From Galeruca laticollis (lineage: Eukaryota > Arthropoda > Insecta > Coleoptera > Chrysomelidae), in NCBI GenBank assembly GCA_963921935.1, contig OY998175.1, forward strand, positions 154,006,809-154,070,808: a DNA stretch of 64,000 bases, in the 5' to 3' direction. The notes beneath the pieces are model-generated. The model worked only from the letters and a program-made list of their open reading frames with translations. It made no database searches and had not been told where the DNA came from. Made by a program: the position numbers and the translations under genes. Positions 11,101 through 23,034 of this stretch are shown here, piece by piece; positions within the stretch are counted from its first letter, which is position 1, and every line of letters starts with the position of its first letter.

Positions 11101-12326
11101 TTATTTGACAGGTCGTTGGATTGCCTAATTATCAAAAATCACTTTTATATTTTCTGTTTCTAATCGTTTTACACGTAACAAATTTTTTCTAAGATTAAGT
11201 ACATAAAAGACATTCTTAATATTACATTTTATACTTTCTTTTCCAACTTCACTAAATACTTGTATGTTTCCTACCCCAGTAGCTGACAAAAAACTGTCAT
11301 TCTTCGCCACAGATATTTTTATAGTAACGAAAAGTCAGTAAAGTATTGTTTTTCACTTACCATATGATCTGTACAGCCAGAGTCTATATAAAATCTCAAA
11401 ATACCTTCTTTTCCTACCTATGTACAGTCCAAGTTTGATACCATACCATTCATTGTGCTCATAAAGCTTACACTATTATCTTCTTATCTTGCGGCTTCTT
11501 CTCTTCTCTCATTGTTTTGCTGGTATTCAACGTAGTTACTTTTGCTCTGTTGTCTATTTTGATATTCATGACCCCTCATGGATCTTCCTCTAAACCAACC
11601 TCCTCCTTCTCTATAACCACCTCGTTCTATATTTTGATGAGTAAATCCCTTCTTGCAGTCCCTCTTGAAGTATCCCGGCTCTCCACACCGGTAGCACGAT
11701 CCACGTGTTGAAATAAAAGCATATGTGCCTCTCTGTTGTCTGTTTTCACCTTGACTTGTTTTCTCATATTCACTGAGAAATTTCCTTTTCGTCAAATTAA
11801 AATCAATATTCGGGATATTTTCCAAAACAGTTACAATTGTTTCATATGATTTAGGTAAAGCTAACAGAATGCTGCAAACAAGGTCTTGGTCATTCATTTG
11901 GCAGCCTGACTCTTTTAGAAGTCTTACGGTTTCTTCAAACTGTTGTAAAAATATTTCAAGCGGTTCATCTCCTTTTAATCTCATTGAAAGTAATTTCTTC
12001 TTTAAAAACAACTGACTAGGCAGCCCTTTCTTCTCATATTTCTCTTTTAAAGTTTTTCACATTGCAAATGCTGTTTTCTTTTCACGTAAACTTTCTCTCT
12101 GGTTGTCATTTACACATTGTACAATTAATGACTTTGCTTTGCTGTGTTTCTTAATCTTTTCTTCTTTCTCTGTTTCGGAACTTGTCTCACTCACATTTAG
12201 CTCTTGTTAAACACATTCTAAAACAACATTTTCTTCTAGAATAAGCTCCATCCTGAATTTCCATTAACCATAATTTTCCCCTTTCAGCGTTTCAATCATA
12301 ACGTTTCTCGAATTATTTTGGACCAT
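11101..12326 (-). pseudogene. Copia Gag and aspartic protease, broken
   Basis: The start is probably the ATG at 12324-12326. Early codons give a Gag-like ETLKGENYG, a stop, then WKFRMEL. The 11484-12011 frame continues the UBN2-type Gag (EIFLQQFEETVRLL, ILLALPKSYE) and ends with a CCHC knuckle, CYRCGEPGYFKRDC. A separate frame at about 11377-11400 encodes FYIDSGCTDHM, the Asp-Ser-Gly active site of a copia protease. 11125-11310 (IKNVFYVLNLRKNLLRV) is the linker toward GAG-pre-integrase; the TIR insertion follows. Several stops and shifts make it non-functional. Confidence 0.85.
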
Positions 12327-12484
12327 TTTCCTTTCGTGTTTTTATTTAATTTCCAACAAACCAGTATTTTGCACGTTTTATGATAACCTCAAAAAAGGTT
12401 TTCATCTGTTTCTCAAATTTTCAAAGTTTCCTTTAAATAATAGTCCGTAGAGCTGCCTGGGCCCATCCTCTTGTAAATAATACT

Positions 12485-12789
12485 CAAGGTCGAAATCCGT
12501 CGCGTCATCGGTGAGATAGAGCCACATCTTTGTCAAAATATTATCGAAAATTTCATGAAAAAAGCAAGAGCCTGTCTTTAGAGTCGCGGGGTTCATATGT
12601 ATGGTAAATTGGTTTTATTGTAATAATTATAGAAATTAAAAATTCATTTTAACACACATTGCTCATACCATCAACATGATGCTTCATAACTGACATATGT
12701 CACCAACTGGTGAGGAACATAAAACACATTCAATGTATATACCGGATTTTAGCGCTCCGTGCAATGCACTGATGTTATTCATTCTAACA
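12485..12789 (-). repeat. Copia 5' LTR (shared segment)
   Basis: Matches the 3' LTR at 4632-4954, beginning TGTTAGAATGAATAACATCA on the minus strand. Below 12485 the copies diverge, so this may be only part of the LTR. No primer-binding site was confidently recognised. Confidence 0.75.
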
Positions 12790-13620
12790 ATATACCGGAT
12801 ATTTGAGTCCACACATAATCGGAACTACTTTATAACGGACTAGAATAGAGTATTTTGGGGTCTGAAATTGCGCTGAGAAAACCGACATTCTTAACCTATT
12901 TCAAAAAAATGGTTTGTTATTGTCAACGAAATAAATGCAATGTCTACTTTATTTATTTTATCAACAGTGAATAATAGTTTTTGAAAATACATTTGCCTTT
13001 AAATAGTGAGTTAAGAATGATAAAAATTGAGTTTTCTGTTTAAAATCCGGACTAAACTAGATAAACGTACTTTTTCCCAACCGACCTTCCCAGACAACGT
13101 CGTGTGTCGCCGGAATCGTTTCAGCTGCGGCTCTCGGCGCATTTCGAAACCCATTTGCAAATATAGAATTGGAGTGAAACCCATCGCATTGTCGATTTGC
13201 GATCTTTTGCTTTTCATTTGCATTGCAAAGTGAGGCCGCAATTCGGGAACGTATATAAAACTTCTCCGGGAACTGCGCCCGTGGGAGCACGGAATCGGTT
13301 TCCGGGTTTAGATTGAGTGAATTTCCCCACATCCCGCATGATGATATTACCTATACACGCTCTCTTGTTTAATTTCATTGAAATCTTTAAAGCGAAGCGG
13401 TCGGGAGATTGCTATTTCTATTGCGAGCCATTCTACGGGAATAATATGTTACCGAGTTGCTCAGTGTGTGTCCAGTTTAGAACATTTCGGGAATATTGAA
13501 GCGAGGGTACGCTGTTTGATTAAAGATTTAATTTTATTTATAGAATACAAGGTAAAGGAAGGATTTCTAATACCTACACTGAGAAAATGGCATATTAGTT
13601 ATAAATTAAAGTACAAAGGA
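12790..13620. other. Unassigned sequence with a GC-richer island
   Basis: From about 13060 to 13510 the base composition rises sharply against the AT-rich surroundings and CpG dinucleotides are common. It holds a TATATAAAA box at 13253 followed by CTTCTCCGGGAACTG. Short frames exist on both strands but none resembles a known family, and all frames being open is expected for such a stretch. It may be a promoter, an exon or part of an unidentified element. Confidence 0.35.
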
Positions 13621-13646
13621 TAAACATTTTTGTGTACATTCTAAGT

Positions 13647-13880
13647 AAAGAACATGAAAGAAACAAAGTTGACCGAAAAATTAATGAAATCAAATGCATA
13701 AATAACATTTTAGAAAGAGCATCGACATATGAATAGCTAGGCACAATCGTCACAGAAGACGGGAAAATAAACACAGAGTTAACAAACAGAGCCAATAAAA
13801 ATCAACAAGATTATACTATACAATAAATACAACGCTCGTAGGCCACAAACAGATACGAGTAGATATTGAAACAAAAAAGA
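13647..13880 (+). pseudogene. LINE reverse-transcriptase fragment
   Basis: The frame from about 13650 reads NILERASTYE, a TAG stop, then LGTIVTEDGKINTEL and a downstream frame with similarity to the thumb region. The pattern ..Y-YLG-DG-I..EL.. is typical of non-LTR RT C-terminal segments (craniofacial-development-protein-2-like annotations in insects). Only about 75 residues survive. It ends where the palindrome at 13900 begins. Confidence 0.6.
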
Positions 13881-13899
13881 ATACATAATGTGATAACTA

Positions 13900-14609
13900 T
13901 CAGTCCAAAAACCTCTTGAAGAGGTAAAAATAGGTGACGCAAGTATACCCTTTACAAAAGATGTGATATCAAATCATGCGATGTATAAGATGGCACAAGT
14001 ACTATATCTACTTATAATATTTTAAAAATTAAGGTTAGCTATGGCTACATATTCACACTTTATTCCTTATTAATATGAAAGTTTCTAATGTTGATGTACT
14101 TGCGTTCAGTCCTGTTTAAATACCTAATGATAGTGTTTGTTTGTATACTTCCTAATTTCATATTAATGCTTTTTGTTTTTCAACCGGTCTTATTGTAGTA
14201 TAGATAAAAAAAGCTTTTTGTTTGCTTTGTAGTTCTGACATCCGAATTATACTGTCGAAATGCATTACAAAAACCACATATACGAGTATTTCGCTTGAGT
14301 TGTCAGAACTACGAAGCAAACAAAAAGCGTTTTTGATCTGTGCTACAATAAAATGAAACTGGGAAGAGTACAAATAAACACTAACATTATTTAAACAGGG
14401 CTGAACGCTAGTACATCAATTATTTGAAACTTTCCTATTAATAAGGAATAAATTGTGAATATGTAGCCATAGCATACCTATATTTTGAAACTATTATAAG
14501 TAGATATAGTACTTGTGTCATCCTATACATCGTTTGATTTGATATCACATCTTTTGTAATGTGTGTACTGCATCACCTAATTTACCTCGTCAAGAGGTTT
14601 TTGGACTGA
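13900..14609. repeat. 0.7-kb long inverted repeat (foldback element)
   Basis: TCAGTCCAAAAACCTCTTG at 13900 is inverted at 14591-14609. Similarity continues inward, including GATGTGATATCAAATCA (13959) against TGATTTGATATCACATC (14535), and TTTGTTTGCTTTGTAGTTC (14217) against GAACTACGAAGCAAACAAA (14308). Arms are about 330 bp with a short centre near 14255. No coding capacity. Flanking TSD not resolved; ATCAGTAC beyond the right end may be host sequence. Confidence 0.8.
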
Positions 14610-16185
14610 CATCAGTACTTTTTATACAGATTTTAAATCGGCCCAATTGCCGATCTAAACGTGCAGTTCCGGCTACGCATATGTTCCAGGAGGAACTTCC
14701 TTTTAAGGATGGGGTAATGTTACGAAATCGCACACTGGTGTAGTCCCTGAATTCGACTCCAAACTGTTTACCATTGTTTTTGTGATTATTCTTATCTAGA
14801 CATTTTCAGTAAGGTCCATTGTTTTTGTTAGCCGCAATCTAGAAGGATCCAGAAAAAAAGGCACTTAATATATAAGAGAAGCTACCTACCAACGGAGTTA
14901 GTTTATATTTTGATCTCGTGAGATAAACAGTGAACAAGTAAACATATAAATTAAGTCTAAGTAAATAACCAGTAGTGAAGTGTTTATATAAATTAGTGTA
15001 AGTGAATATAGTGAATTGGTGGATAATTAAATGAGTAGACCAATCGTGTGTATAAATTTATCCCACCCGTCGTAATCAAAACTTTTAAATAAATAAGAAA
15101 AGCATTACAATATATTTTTATGACTCACAATCGCAGTTTTTAATATTTAAAATTAATGTTTTTTGGTTCGACCGCAATATATTAAATATAAAGCCCGGGT
15201 TTATACGAAAATAAAATCATTACTTTAACAGCCGCCACCACACTCCTGTCCTAATACATTAACATATAGAGATATAGTTGTTTATCCTCTTAATTTTCCA
15301 AAGTTCATACATTTTTCATGTATTTTATCCGTCACGGAAGCAAAACAAAGCAATCTATTTTTCGAATTAATGACAGCGTTAATTTAAAAGTCTCTTTTGC
15401 CAACAAGGGGGTGCATTTCATAGTTTCACCTCTGGAGAGTTGCATGAGGAATACCGGACTGTGATAATTACATTCATACGATTTAATCATCACTAAAATT
15501 AATTAAAGGAATAAGGTAATAGAGTCGTAGACATTATATTTTAGTGGAACATAAAAAATATATATATTGGCTATTATTCACACCTTTTTGTAGAGAAACG
15601 AATCTAAAGAAGTGCCAGCATTCACGCAGAATATACAAGGTGAAAAATTTCCATCCTAATTTTTAGGATTTAAAATCAAAATTAAGGAAAATGCTCGAAC
15701 ACATCAATTTCAGTTTTTTTCACTCTCATAGCTTAAGCCCTGTAGCTGGGGAGGGGGGAGGGTTAAGGGCTCGTGCCGTATTCTTTTTAAAGGTTTTATC
15801 GAACCCTATAATTTAGCCTTATGATTTTCATCGACAACTGAATGACAGAAAATTTTTCTCTAACGTTGCTTCTAGACGAGTAATATTTTTACTGCATTAT
15901 GTGGCTATAATATTGGCAACAATAGATCAGCCATCACAACATATAATGAGGCTGATGGCTAAGCAATATATGTTTCGGCTATATTTTCTGCAACAGTAGG
16001 GTCCGTAAATTTGATTCGTAAACTTCCATGAATGGGGAGATGGAAAACTTTATTTAATACTTAAAGGGTGTAACCGAACACGATGGTCAATAAACATTTG
16101 AGCTAAATTACTAAATAATAATGTAATCGGTCCTAAGATTATACCTAACCGACTTAATTCAGCGTTGTACTTACATTTTTAGATG
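14610..16185. other. Unassigned sequence, possible solo LTR
   Basis: No coding region supported. 14865-14900 has TATATAAGAGAAGC followed 20 bases later by GAGTTAGTTT, resembling a retrotransposon core promoter, with AATAAATAAG at about 15093. A solo LTR around 14740-15140 is possible but no matching copy or target duplication was found. The remainder (15140-16185) shows nothing recognisable. Confidence 0.3.
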
Positions 16186-17234
16186 TACCGGGTGTCTGAT
16201 TAAGAGAGGTAACCCGCTGTATGTCAGAAACTATTTATCGTACAGCTGTATTACAAACTGTAACAAGCCGATCGGCTGTTACGATTTCCAGCGGACTATG
16301 GTACTTTAATTTCATCCTACTAATGATTCGAAATTAGGAAACTTGTTTCACTTCCAAATGTTGTATGTTCAAACGATATCGTACATGGGAAAAGTCTCTA
16401 CCTATAGTAACAATTATATGTTAGTACCTACATCGTAGTGGTCTCACATATTTGCTGGTGAGTTAGATTTTTGGAATATTTTTTCTCCATGTGTATTCTG
16501 TTTCATTTCAAATTATAATATGGGCTGGCGTTTGATGAATTTTGTATGTTCAATTCTTTTTTATTGTAAAAAGAAACATTTCATATTCTTTTGAAGCAAA
16601 TTTTTAATAATTTCTTTTCATTCTTTTTTAGCATCATAATTCTGAATTTTCTGTTCATTTAGGGAACAAAGCGAATATGATAGAACAGACTTGTGTTAGC
16701 TTTATTTTAAAAACTAGATTCAGTTTTTATGTGTTGAAGCATAAGCTTCCTATCTGTTCTATCTATTCCTTCCTTCCCAGAATGTTTCCTTGAGTTTTAC
16801 TCTTTTTTTCTTTCCTCAGCTCTGCAGCCCCTGGGTATGCCCTATGACTGAACACCACCATAGAGACAACACAAAACCGGCCGGGATGGATTAAGAACAC
16901 TATCGCCATCCACTAGGACCTAGCTGAGAGCTGAATAATTCCAGAACCTCACCAAGATAAGTCCTTTGTCTCATACTTAATTCATGGAAATCTAGAATTG
17001 AAGATTTTTATTGTATAACAGCGTTCATATTCGTCTTGTATTTTGGACATGCAGTTAATGTGAATTATATATTGAGTTATGAATAAATATAATTTGCTGA
17101 ACATTTGATATTTGATTTCCAGCAATTTATATTCACTTGGACCATCGCGTTAAAATATTTTCAGTATTTCGTTTTGTTAAGTTAAAGTAAATATAAGGCT
17201 TTCCAGTTTTTAACCTTTTTATTTTTTTGTTTAA

Positions 17235-17912
17235 TTAAAGTATCACTTAAAAATATGGTGGCGTCCAATTTCATATCGATTGTTCACCCCATCCCAGTGA
17301 TTGATATGAAAATAGATTAACTGGAGTCCAATACCACAACCTGAGGAAGAGTCCCAAGCCGGGGGAGAAAATATGTGACAGTGGCGCCCTAGTTAATTGT
17401 ATTTTTTGCTGATTACTGAGATGGTGTGGGAAATCTATATTGACAGTTCACTTAGTTTAAATTATCAACTTGATTTTTTTTGATTAATTTAACTTAAATT
17501 TTCATTCCAGTAATAATTCACATTTTTATAAACGCAGTTTTATGATAAAAGTGGCTTCAAAATTTCAAGTTCATATAGTTTCCTTATTTGTTATTTTCGT
17601 CAGGAAGATATTACAGGTTTTATGATGGTCAGTCTTTTCTGTTTCGAGAAGGTAATTAAGTATATTTGAAATGATAGTTGACATTAAGGAGTTTGTCTAC
17701 TTATTGTTTTACCGTTTTGAAAAAAGTTGTCGTAGTGTACAACTTTGATAATGTTTTGAAATTATTTTATTCTGGTGTCGTAAAATAACTGTTAATTGAT
17801 TTTTGAAATTATTGCAAATCTGTCGTTAATGTATTTTTATAGCAATCACTGGGATGGGGTGAACAATCGATATTAAGTTGGACGCTACCAGTTTTTTAAG
17901 CGATACTTTGTA
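17235..17912. repeat. Inner inverted repeat inside the foldback loop
   Basis: 17260-17305 (GTTCACCCCATCCCAGTGATTG core) is inverted at 17842-17895, extending outward to AAAGTATC / GATACTTT. It is a second, smaller hairpin nested within the large one. Confidence 0.7.
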
Positions 17913-18617
17913 ACATGTCGCTGAGACATATTACTATTTTCATCAATTATTTTGGAGCGTTACTTATTCGTCGGCTACTCCCACCTCTAATTCCAATTCC
18001 TAATATTTCAAATATTAGGAACACATCGTTAAAATATCTACTTAAACTACGATCCAAGTGGAACTCGCTCTTTTGTTCATTCTTTGCTAAGAAGCAATTT
18101 CAAATTCAGTTTCTAAGTAATTGTGTGTGATTTTTAATTTTCTTCGCTGCTCTGCAGCCTTTAAGGACCTCTATGGACCGTTAATAGACTTTACTCTACG
18201 AACCGTTTACGAGCTTTACCTTCACGGACTTACCTTTATGGACCTGACGGACTCACAGACCATCCACTCCACCGGCCATACAGCGTCCAAGCCCAGACAA
18301 CGACGGCTCAAGAAACCCTTGACTACTGCTGCGACTTGTACGTCCCGAGTCTACCCAAGATAAATCCCTAACTTATTTTTGGTATATATAAAATATTGAG
18401 TTGGACGTTTCTACTATAATAACTGATATTTATTCGTATTTGTATTGAGAATATACGATTTATGTAAATTTATCTTTGTGTGTCAAATAAACCCATTTGT
18501 CCCGAAATTTTGTTTGTTGATTCACCTTATCCCAATTGAGGTAATAAAAAATAGTGTAACTAAGGCCGAATTCACCACCTGAGCAGAGTCCCAAGGCCGG
18601 GGTAACTTAGGATTGTG
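17280..18617 (+). repeat. LTR-like segments with possible primer-binding site
   Basis: 17285-17382 and 18515-18617 share ACCTGAG.AGAGTCCCAAG-CCGGGG and end in TGTGACA. The first is followed by GTGGCGCCC, a plausible tRNA primer-binding core. The second is preceded by a TATATATAAAA box (18380) and AATAAA (18487), fitting an LTR spanning about 17909-18617. This could be a small non-coding LTR element captured in the loop. Similarity is limited, so treat as tentative. Confidence 0.35.
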
Positions 18618-19579
18618 ACAACTTTAATTAAACAAAAAACTAAAAAGGTTGAATACTGGAAAACCTTATATTTACTTTAACTTAACAAAACGAGATACTG
18701 AAAATATTTTAACGCGATGGTCCAGGATAATATAAATTGCCATATCTAAAATACAAGACGAATAGGAACGCCGTTATACAATAAAAATTTCCAATTCTAG
18801 ATTTCCATGAATTGAGTATAAGACAAAGGACTTATCTTGGTGAGGTTCTGGAATTATTCAGCTCTCAGCTAGGTCCTAGTGGATGGAGATAGTGTTCTTA
18901 ATCTATCCCGGCCTGTTTTGTGTTGTCTCTATGGTGGTGTTCAGTCATAGGGCCTACCCAGCGGCTGCAGCGCTGAGGAAAGAAAAAAAGAGTAAAAATC
19001 AAGCTTATGCTTCAACACATAAGAAACTGAATCTAGTTTTTAAAATAAAACTAACAGAAGTCTGTTCTATCATATTCGCTTTGTTCCCTAAATAAACAGA
19101 AAATGCGGAATTATGAAGCTAAAAAAGAATGAAAAGAAATTATTAAAAATTTGGTTCAAAGAATATAAAATGTTCCTTTTTTACAATAAAAAAGAATTGA
19201 ACATACAAAATTCATCAAACGCCAGCCCATATTATAATTTGAAATAAAATATTCCAAAAATCTAACTCACCAGCAAATAAGTGAGACCACTACGATGTGG
19301 GTATTAACTCATAATTGTTACTATAGGAAGAGACTTTTCCCATGTACGATATCGTTTAAATATACAAAATATGGAATTTTTAATTTCGAATCATTAGTAC
19401 GATGAAATTAAAATACCATAGTCCGCTGGAAATCGTAACAGCCGATCGGCTTGTACACATACGAGACGAGAAACTGATGGAAATATCATTTTACAGTTTT
19501 CTAATCCTCCGCTAGAGGGTAGAAGATCATTTTACGTAAGTTACGTAAGTACTTTTACCCTATCTTGTGAAATAACTGG

Positions 19580-21326
19580 TAAGGGTGAGTGGGAAAGTTG
19601 ACTCAATAAAACTGTTATAACTTTTGTTCCGCTTTATGAATTTTGACAAACTTTGAAAGAATTTTCAAAAGCGATGTTATATGTTTTAACCATTTACTTG
19701 AAAGAGCATTTAAAATAAAATAGTACAAACTCCATCTCAATATCTATATTCTAAACGAAGATACTATAAAAATAGGTAGGTCTATTAGAAGATCGAGCTT
19801 TATATTAAGTGAATTGAAAATTTTACATAACGTAGTATGCGTCCAGGTGTCATAAACTGTTAATAACTCAAATATAAAATTATTGTAGAGTGAATTTATG
19901 AACCTGTAATAGTTAGTAATTTAGAAATACGTAATGCCTTAAACCAATAGCGAAGCTTATGATATGTTAAAAGTGTATTTTGAATATTTTGAGAATGCTC
20001 CGATTGCAGCAAGAGAATGCGCAACATTTTTGCTGAATAGCAATTGAAAATGTAGCTAAACGCTTAAATCAAACTGGATCTGTTCAACCTAAAAGAAATT
20101 CTACACGACGGCAAAGAAACAATACAGAAATAGATGAATTGAATGTTTTAGGATACATTGCTGCAGATCCACAAGTTATTGTAAGAAAATAAGAAAACTA
20201 GCTTGCGAGTTAGGGATTTATATTTTAAAAAGAAATCGTTTTCCTCCGTATCCTGTATCTCTTCATCAAGAAATAAAAGCTACAGATTACGATAAAAGAC
20301 TGGATCATAATAATTGGCTTAAGTATATGCTAAATAAAAATCCAATTTTTTTATAAAATATAATGAGGTCCGATGAAGCTGCATTTTCCAGTAATGAATC
20401 TGTAAATAGACATAACACACACTATTGGTCTGATCAAAATCCACACTGGACGCAACAAGACTTTAACCAGGGTCACTGGTCAGTTAACGTGTGGGATTTT
20501 AGATGGTAAAATTATAGACCCTTTTGTTTTTGATGAACATTTAAATGGCGAGCGTTACTTAAGATTCTTAAGATATGAGTTGCCTATATTATTAGAAGAT
20601 TTGCCTTTAGCAGTACGGCAAAATATGTGGATACAACAAGATGGCTGCACAGTCCACTTTACAAATGAAGTGATGCATTTTTTAAACCAACAATCTGAGT
20701 ATAGGTGGATAAAAAGAGGTAGCATATTCGCGTGGCCACCAAGATCTCCTGACCTTACTGTGTTAGATTTTTATCTAAGAGGTAGAATTAAAGATTTATT
20801 ATTTCAGACAAGACCTGCAAATAGAGCAGATATTATTCAATGAATACAAAACGCAATTGATAGTATTCCCAGCGTTTTCTGCCACGCTGAGATTATCTTT
20901 AGGTTACTTTATTAGGTCAATATAGTTTATGTTTGCTATTTCTGTTACGTAATTAATTGTTGGTTATTGTTATAATGATACTGAGTTTGTCAAAATCCTA
21001 TTTTTATGTATACCTTTTTTTTCGTATCGAAGCTTAGAAAATAGATATTGACATCCGGTTTTCACCATTTTATTTTAAATTCCATTCTCTTTCAAATAAA
21101 TTATCAAAAAATATAGCATCGCATTTGAAGATTACCAAAAAAGTTGAAAACAAAACAATTGTTCTATTACCGCCACCTACCGATCGCTAAAACCACTAGA
21201 GTAAAATGATGATAAACTTTATTAGGCATTGAATTCCCTTTCAAATAATACTAAGTTTGTCAAAATTCATAAAGTGGTTCAAAAGTTATAACAAATTTAT
21301 TGAGTCAGCTCTCTCACTCTCCTCTA
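19580..21326 (+). mobile_element. Tc1/mariner element #2
   Basis: TIRs: TGACTCAATAAAACTGTTAT... (19600) against the inverse at 21254-21308, extending through TTATGAATTTTGACAAACTT on both sides, about 90 bp. TA dinucleotides at 19580-19581 and 21325-21326 fit the family's target duplication. It contains a degenerate transposase (19934-20910) and lies within mariner #1. Confidence 0.8.
19934..20910 (+). pseudogene. Tc1/mariner transposase, broken
   Basis: ATG at 19934 followed by a stop at codon 3, then EAYDMLKVYFEYFENAPIAA, the usual N-terminal helix-turn-helix start of this insect family. The central part has SDEAAF (first catalytic Asp, about 20372), VNRHNTHYWSDQNPHW and WSVNVW. The 20580-20843 frame has MWIQQDGCTVHF (second Asp) and WPPRSPDLTVLDFYLRG (third Asp), with 36 residues between the last two. 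The triad is DDD, so the protein was of the mariner/maT-like sort. At least four stops or frameshifts prevent expression. Confidence 0.85.
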
Positions 21327-21844
21327 CCATTTATTTTAGAAGATACGTATAATGATCGAATGATCACGAATTTTGTGGTACTATAACAATACGTTTATTG
21401 AAGAAAAATGATGTTTTTTTTATTGATGCCTCATATTATCTATTTAAAGCACGCGTCAGCGTGTTTAAATCGAACTTTCAAACACGCGCGTTTTTTAAAG
21501 TTCCTATGGTAACAACAACAACTCGAGAAACGTAAGTATCAATGACAACTTTTTTTATCAGTTTTTAAATTGTATATTTTCATTGTGAAACATTGTCTTA
21601 TTTAGTTTTTCCTGCAAAATTTATTTATATATTCATATATACGTTGTATCCTTTTAAATATAAATGAAGAAACTTTTTGATTATTGATCTGACAGCAGTA
21701 CCTCGTAACGTCAAATAAGAATAAATACTATTTAGGACGGGCTGTCACGAAATTTGGCTGGGCATCGAGGACGGACTTCCATTTTTTTTGTAGTAATAAT
21801 ATAATAATAATATTTTATGATTTCAAAGTGCACCAATAAAAAAA

Positions 21845-21980
21845 ATAGCGTAAAGTATTCGTGGATAATTGGTCTTTCAAAAACTTGCTCTATTTCGAAC
21901 ACTCCAGCTGCGCCGTCGTGCTCGAAAAATCGCGCGTGTTTGAAAGACCTCTTTATCCACTTATACTTTAAAATACTATT
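21845..21980. repeat. Short hairpin
   Basis: GTGGATAATTGGTCTTTCAAA (21861) pairs with TTTGAAAGACCTCTTTATCC (21939); outside it TAAAGTATT pairs with ATACTTTA, and inside TTCGAACAC pairs with GTGCTCGAA. Stem of about 55 bp with few bulges. It lies in the middle of mariner #1, to the right of mariner #2. Confidence 0.65.
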
Positions 21981-22143
21981 TAGTGTTATTATTTTGAACT
22001 ACGCCCTCTAGCGGTTGAGCAGAAAACTTGAAAATAATTTCCAGCAGTTTCTCGTATGCGAGTTTGTAATTTTTTTTCTCTAAGTTGAGCGATAAATAGT
22101 TTCTGAGATACAGCGAGTTACATCTCTTATACCCGTATTGAGA

Positions 22144-22312
22144 ACACTCGAATAAAATATAACGGAACCGTTAATTTTGACAGTTCTCTCTGTTAAATGC
22201 TTATAACGGTTCCGTCAATATAACAAGCCGATATATAATAAAACGGACCCGTTTGAGGCTAAATGGTATTCAGAAACCAAATTTTTGTTTAACGGTTCCG
22301 TTATTCTCGACA
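22144..22312. promoter_or_regulatory. Subterminal palindrome cluster (left)
   Basis: AACGGAACCGTTA (22153), AACGGTTCCGTC (22206), AACGGACCCGTT (22243) and AACGGTTCCGTTA (22291) lie within 160 bases of the left TIR. Spaced copies of one 12-bp palindrome near an element end look like transposase-binding sites; that role is inferred. Confidence 0.5.
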
Positions 22313-22632
22313 TAATAAAGCTCAAATATAATCAGTGCTCAACAACTGGTTAAATTGTCATTATTGTCAAACTGTTGAAAGTTCTTGCTAATAAACGCTT
22401 TATAATATTGTTTAAAATTGCTGTTGGACATAATTAAAAGGTGAACAAACATTGTCAATAACTTCTATCTATTTTTTTATAAACTTTTATTCAAACTTGA
22501 CATTCCATTTAAAAGTACAAATGTTTTTTAGAACGACATTGCAATAAATTATCAAATAAAATACAATTAATAAAGTGAAACTTTCATTTCAGCTTAATAA
22601 AAGTTATTTGATTCGTCGCATATTTTTCAATA

Positions 22633-22990
22633 ATGGATACAGACCTATTTTCTTTATCGAAGGAAAGTGATAGAGAGGAGGAACCAAGATATCGAAGAAT
22701 TCGATTCATGAAACCTCACGAAATATGATGATGTTGATTTTAAGGCCAGATTGCGTTTTCGTAAAGACATTGTAGTAAATATTTAAGATAGAATTGGTAA
22801 TCATCTGGAGTCAAAAGTTCATGGTAACCGTTCCATAGAACCATTGCTCTAACTATTTCTAACATTGCGATTTTATATTACTGGTGCATTTCAAAATAGC
22901 ATAGGAGACAATGTTAATATTCCACGGCCATAAACGAAAACAAACGTCGTTTATAGCATAGATAACCTAAGCTGAAGTATGATTGACAAT
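22633..22990 (+). pseudogene. Harbinger transposase N-terminal fragment
   Basis: ATG at 22633 starts MDTDLFSLSKESDREEEPRY and stops at a TGA. After a shift the frame reads DVDFKARFRFRKDIV and SIEPLL, a stop, then LFLTLRFYITGAFQNSIGD, the conserved pre-DDE block of HARBI1-like transposases. The catalytic DDE region is missing; the element ends soon after. Confidence 0.75.
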
Positions 22991-23034
22991 TACGTTACAG
23001 ATTTAGTTACCGACACAACGTTGCCATAGTGTTT

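Larger units (their letters stand above)
4632..12789 (-). mobile_element. Copia-type LTR retrotransposon, decayed, split by a DNA element
   Basis: Read on the minus strand the order is 5' LTR (about 12485-12789), Gag and protease (11100-12326), integrase (5750-6749), reverse transcriptase (5000-5750), 3' LTR (about 4632-4954): the Ty1/copia order, integrase before RT. A 4.3-kb TIR element (6751-11093) sits in the protease/integrase linker. Internal deletions removed the segment between integrase and RT palm (near 5752) and RNase H, so the RT frame runs almost straight into the polypurine tract and 3' LTR. The true low-coordinate LTR boundary is unclear because the LTR copies diverge below 4632/12485. 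Confidence 0.85.
16263..19455. mobile_element. 3.2-kb foldback element inserted in mariner #1 left TIR
   Basis: Outer ends ACAAGCCGATCGGCTGTTAC (16263) and the inverse ending at 19455. The left arm (16263-17240) and right arm (18617-19455) match inverted through AGACTTTTCCCATGTACGAT, GCTCTCAGCTAGGTCCTAGT and GAAAATATTTTAACGCGATG. The loop (17240-18617) holds non-coding sequence with LTR-like features. Arms of about 840-970 bp differ in length by indels. It interrupts the mariner TIR: ATTACAAACT lies left of it and CATACGAGACGAGAAACTG right of it, contiguous in the other TIR copy. No protein is encoded. Confidence 0.75.

Noticed and set aside
13057..13332. 91-codon open frame in the GC-richer island
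   Set aside because: Frames are open on both strands there, which is expected from composition; no domain recognised.
15150..15180. GGTTCGACC resembling a tRNA T-loop
   Set aside because: No D-arm, anticodon stem or acceptor stem could be drawn around it.
18121..18363. 80-codon open frame in the foldback loop
   Set aside because: Lies in an LTR-like, GC-richer segment; no recognisable domain and no partner exon.
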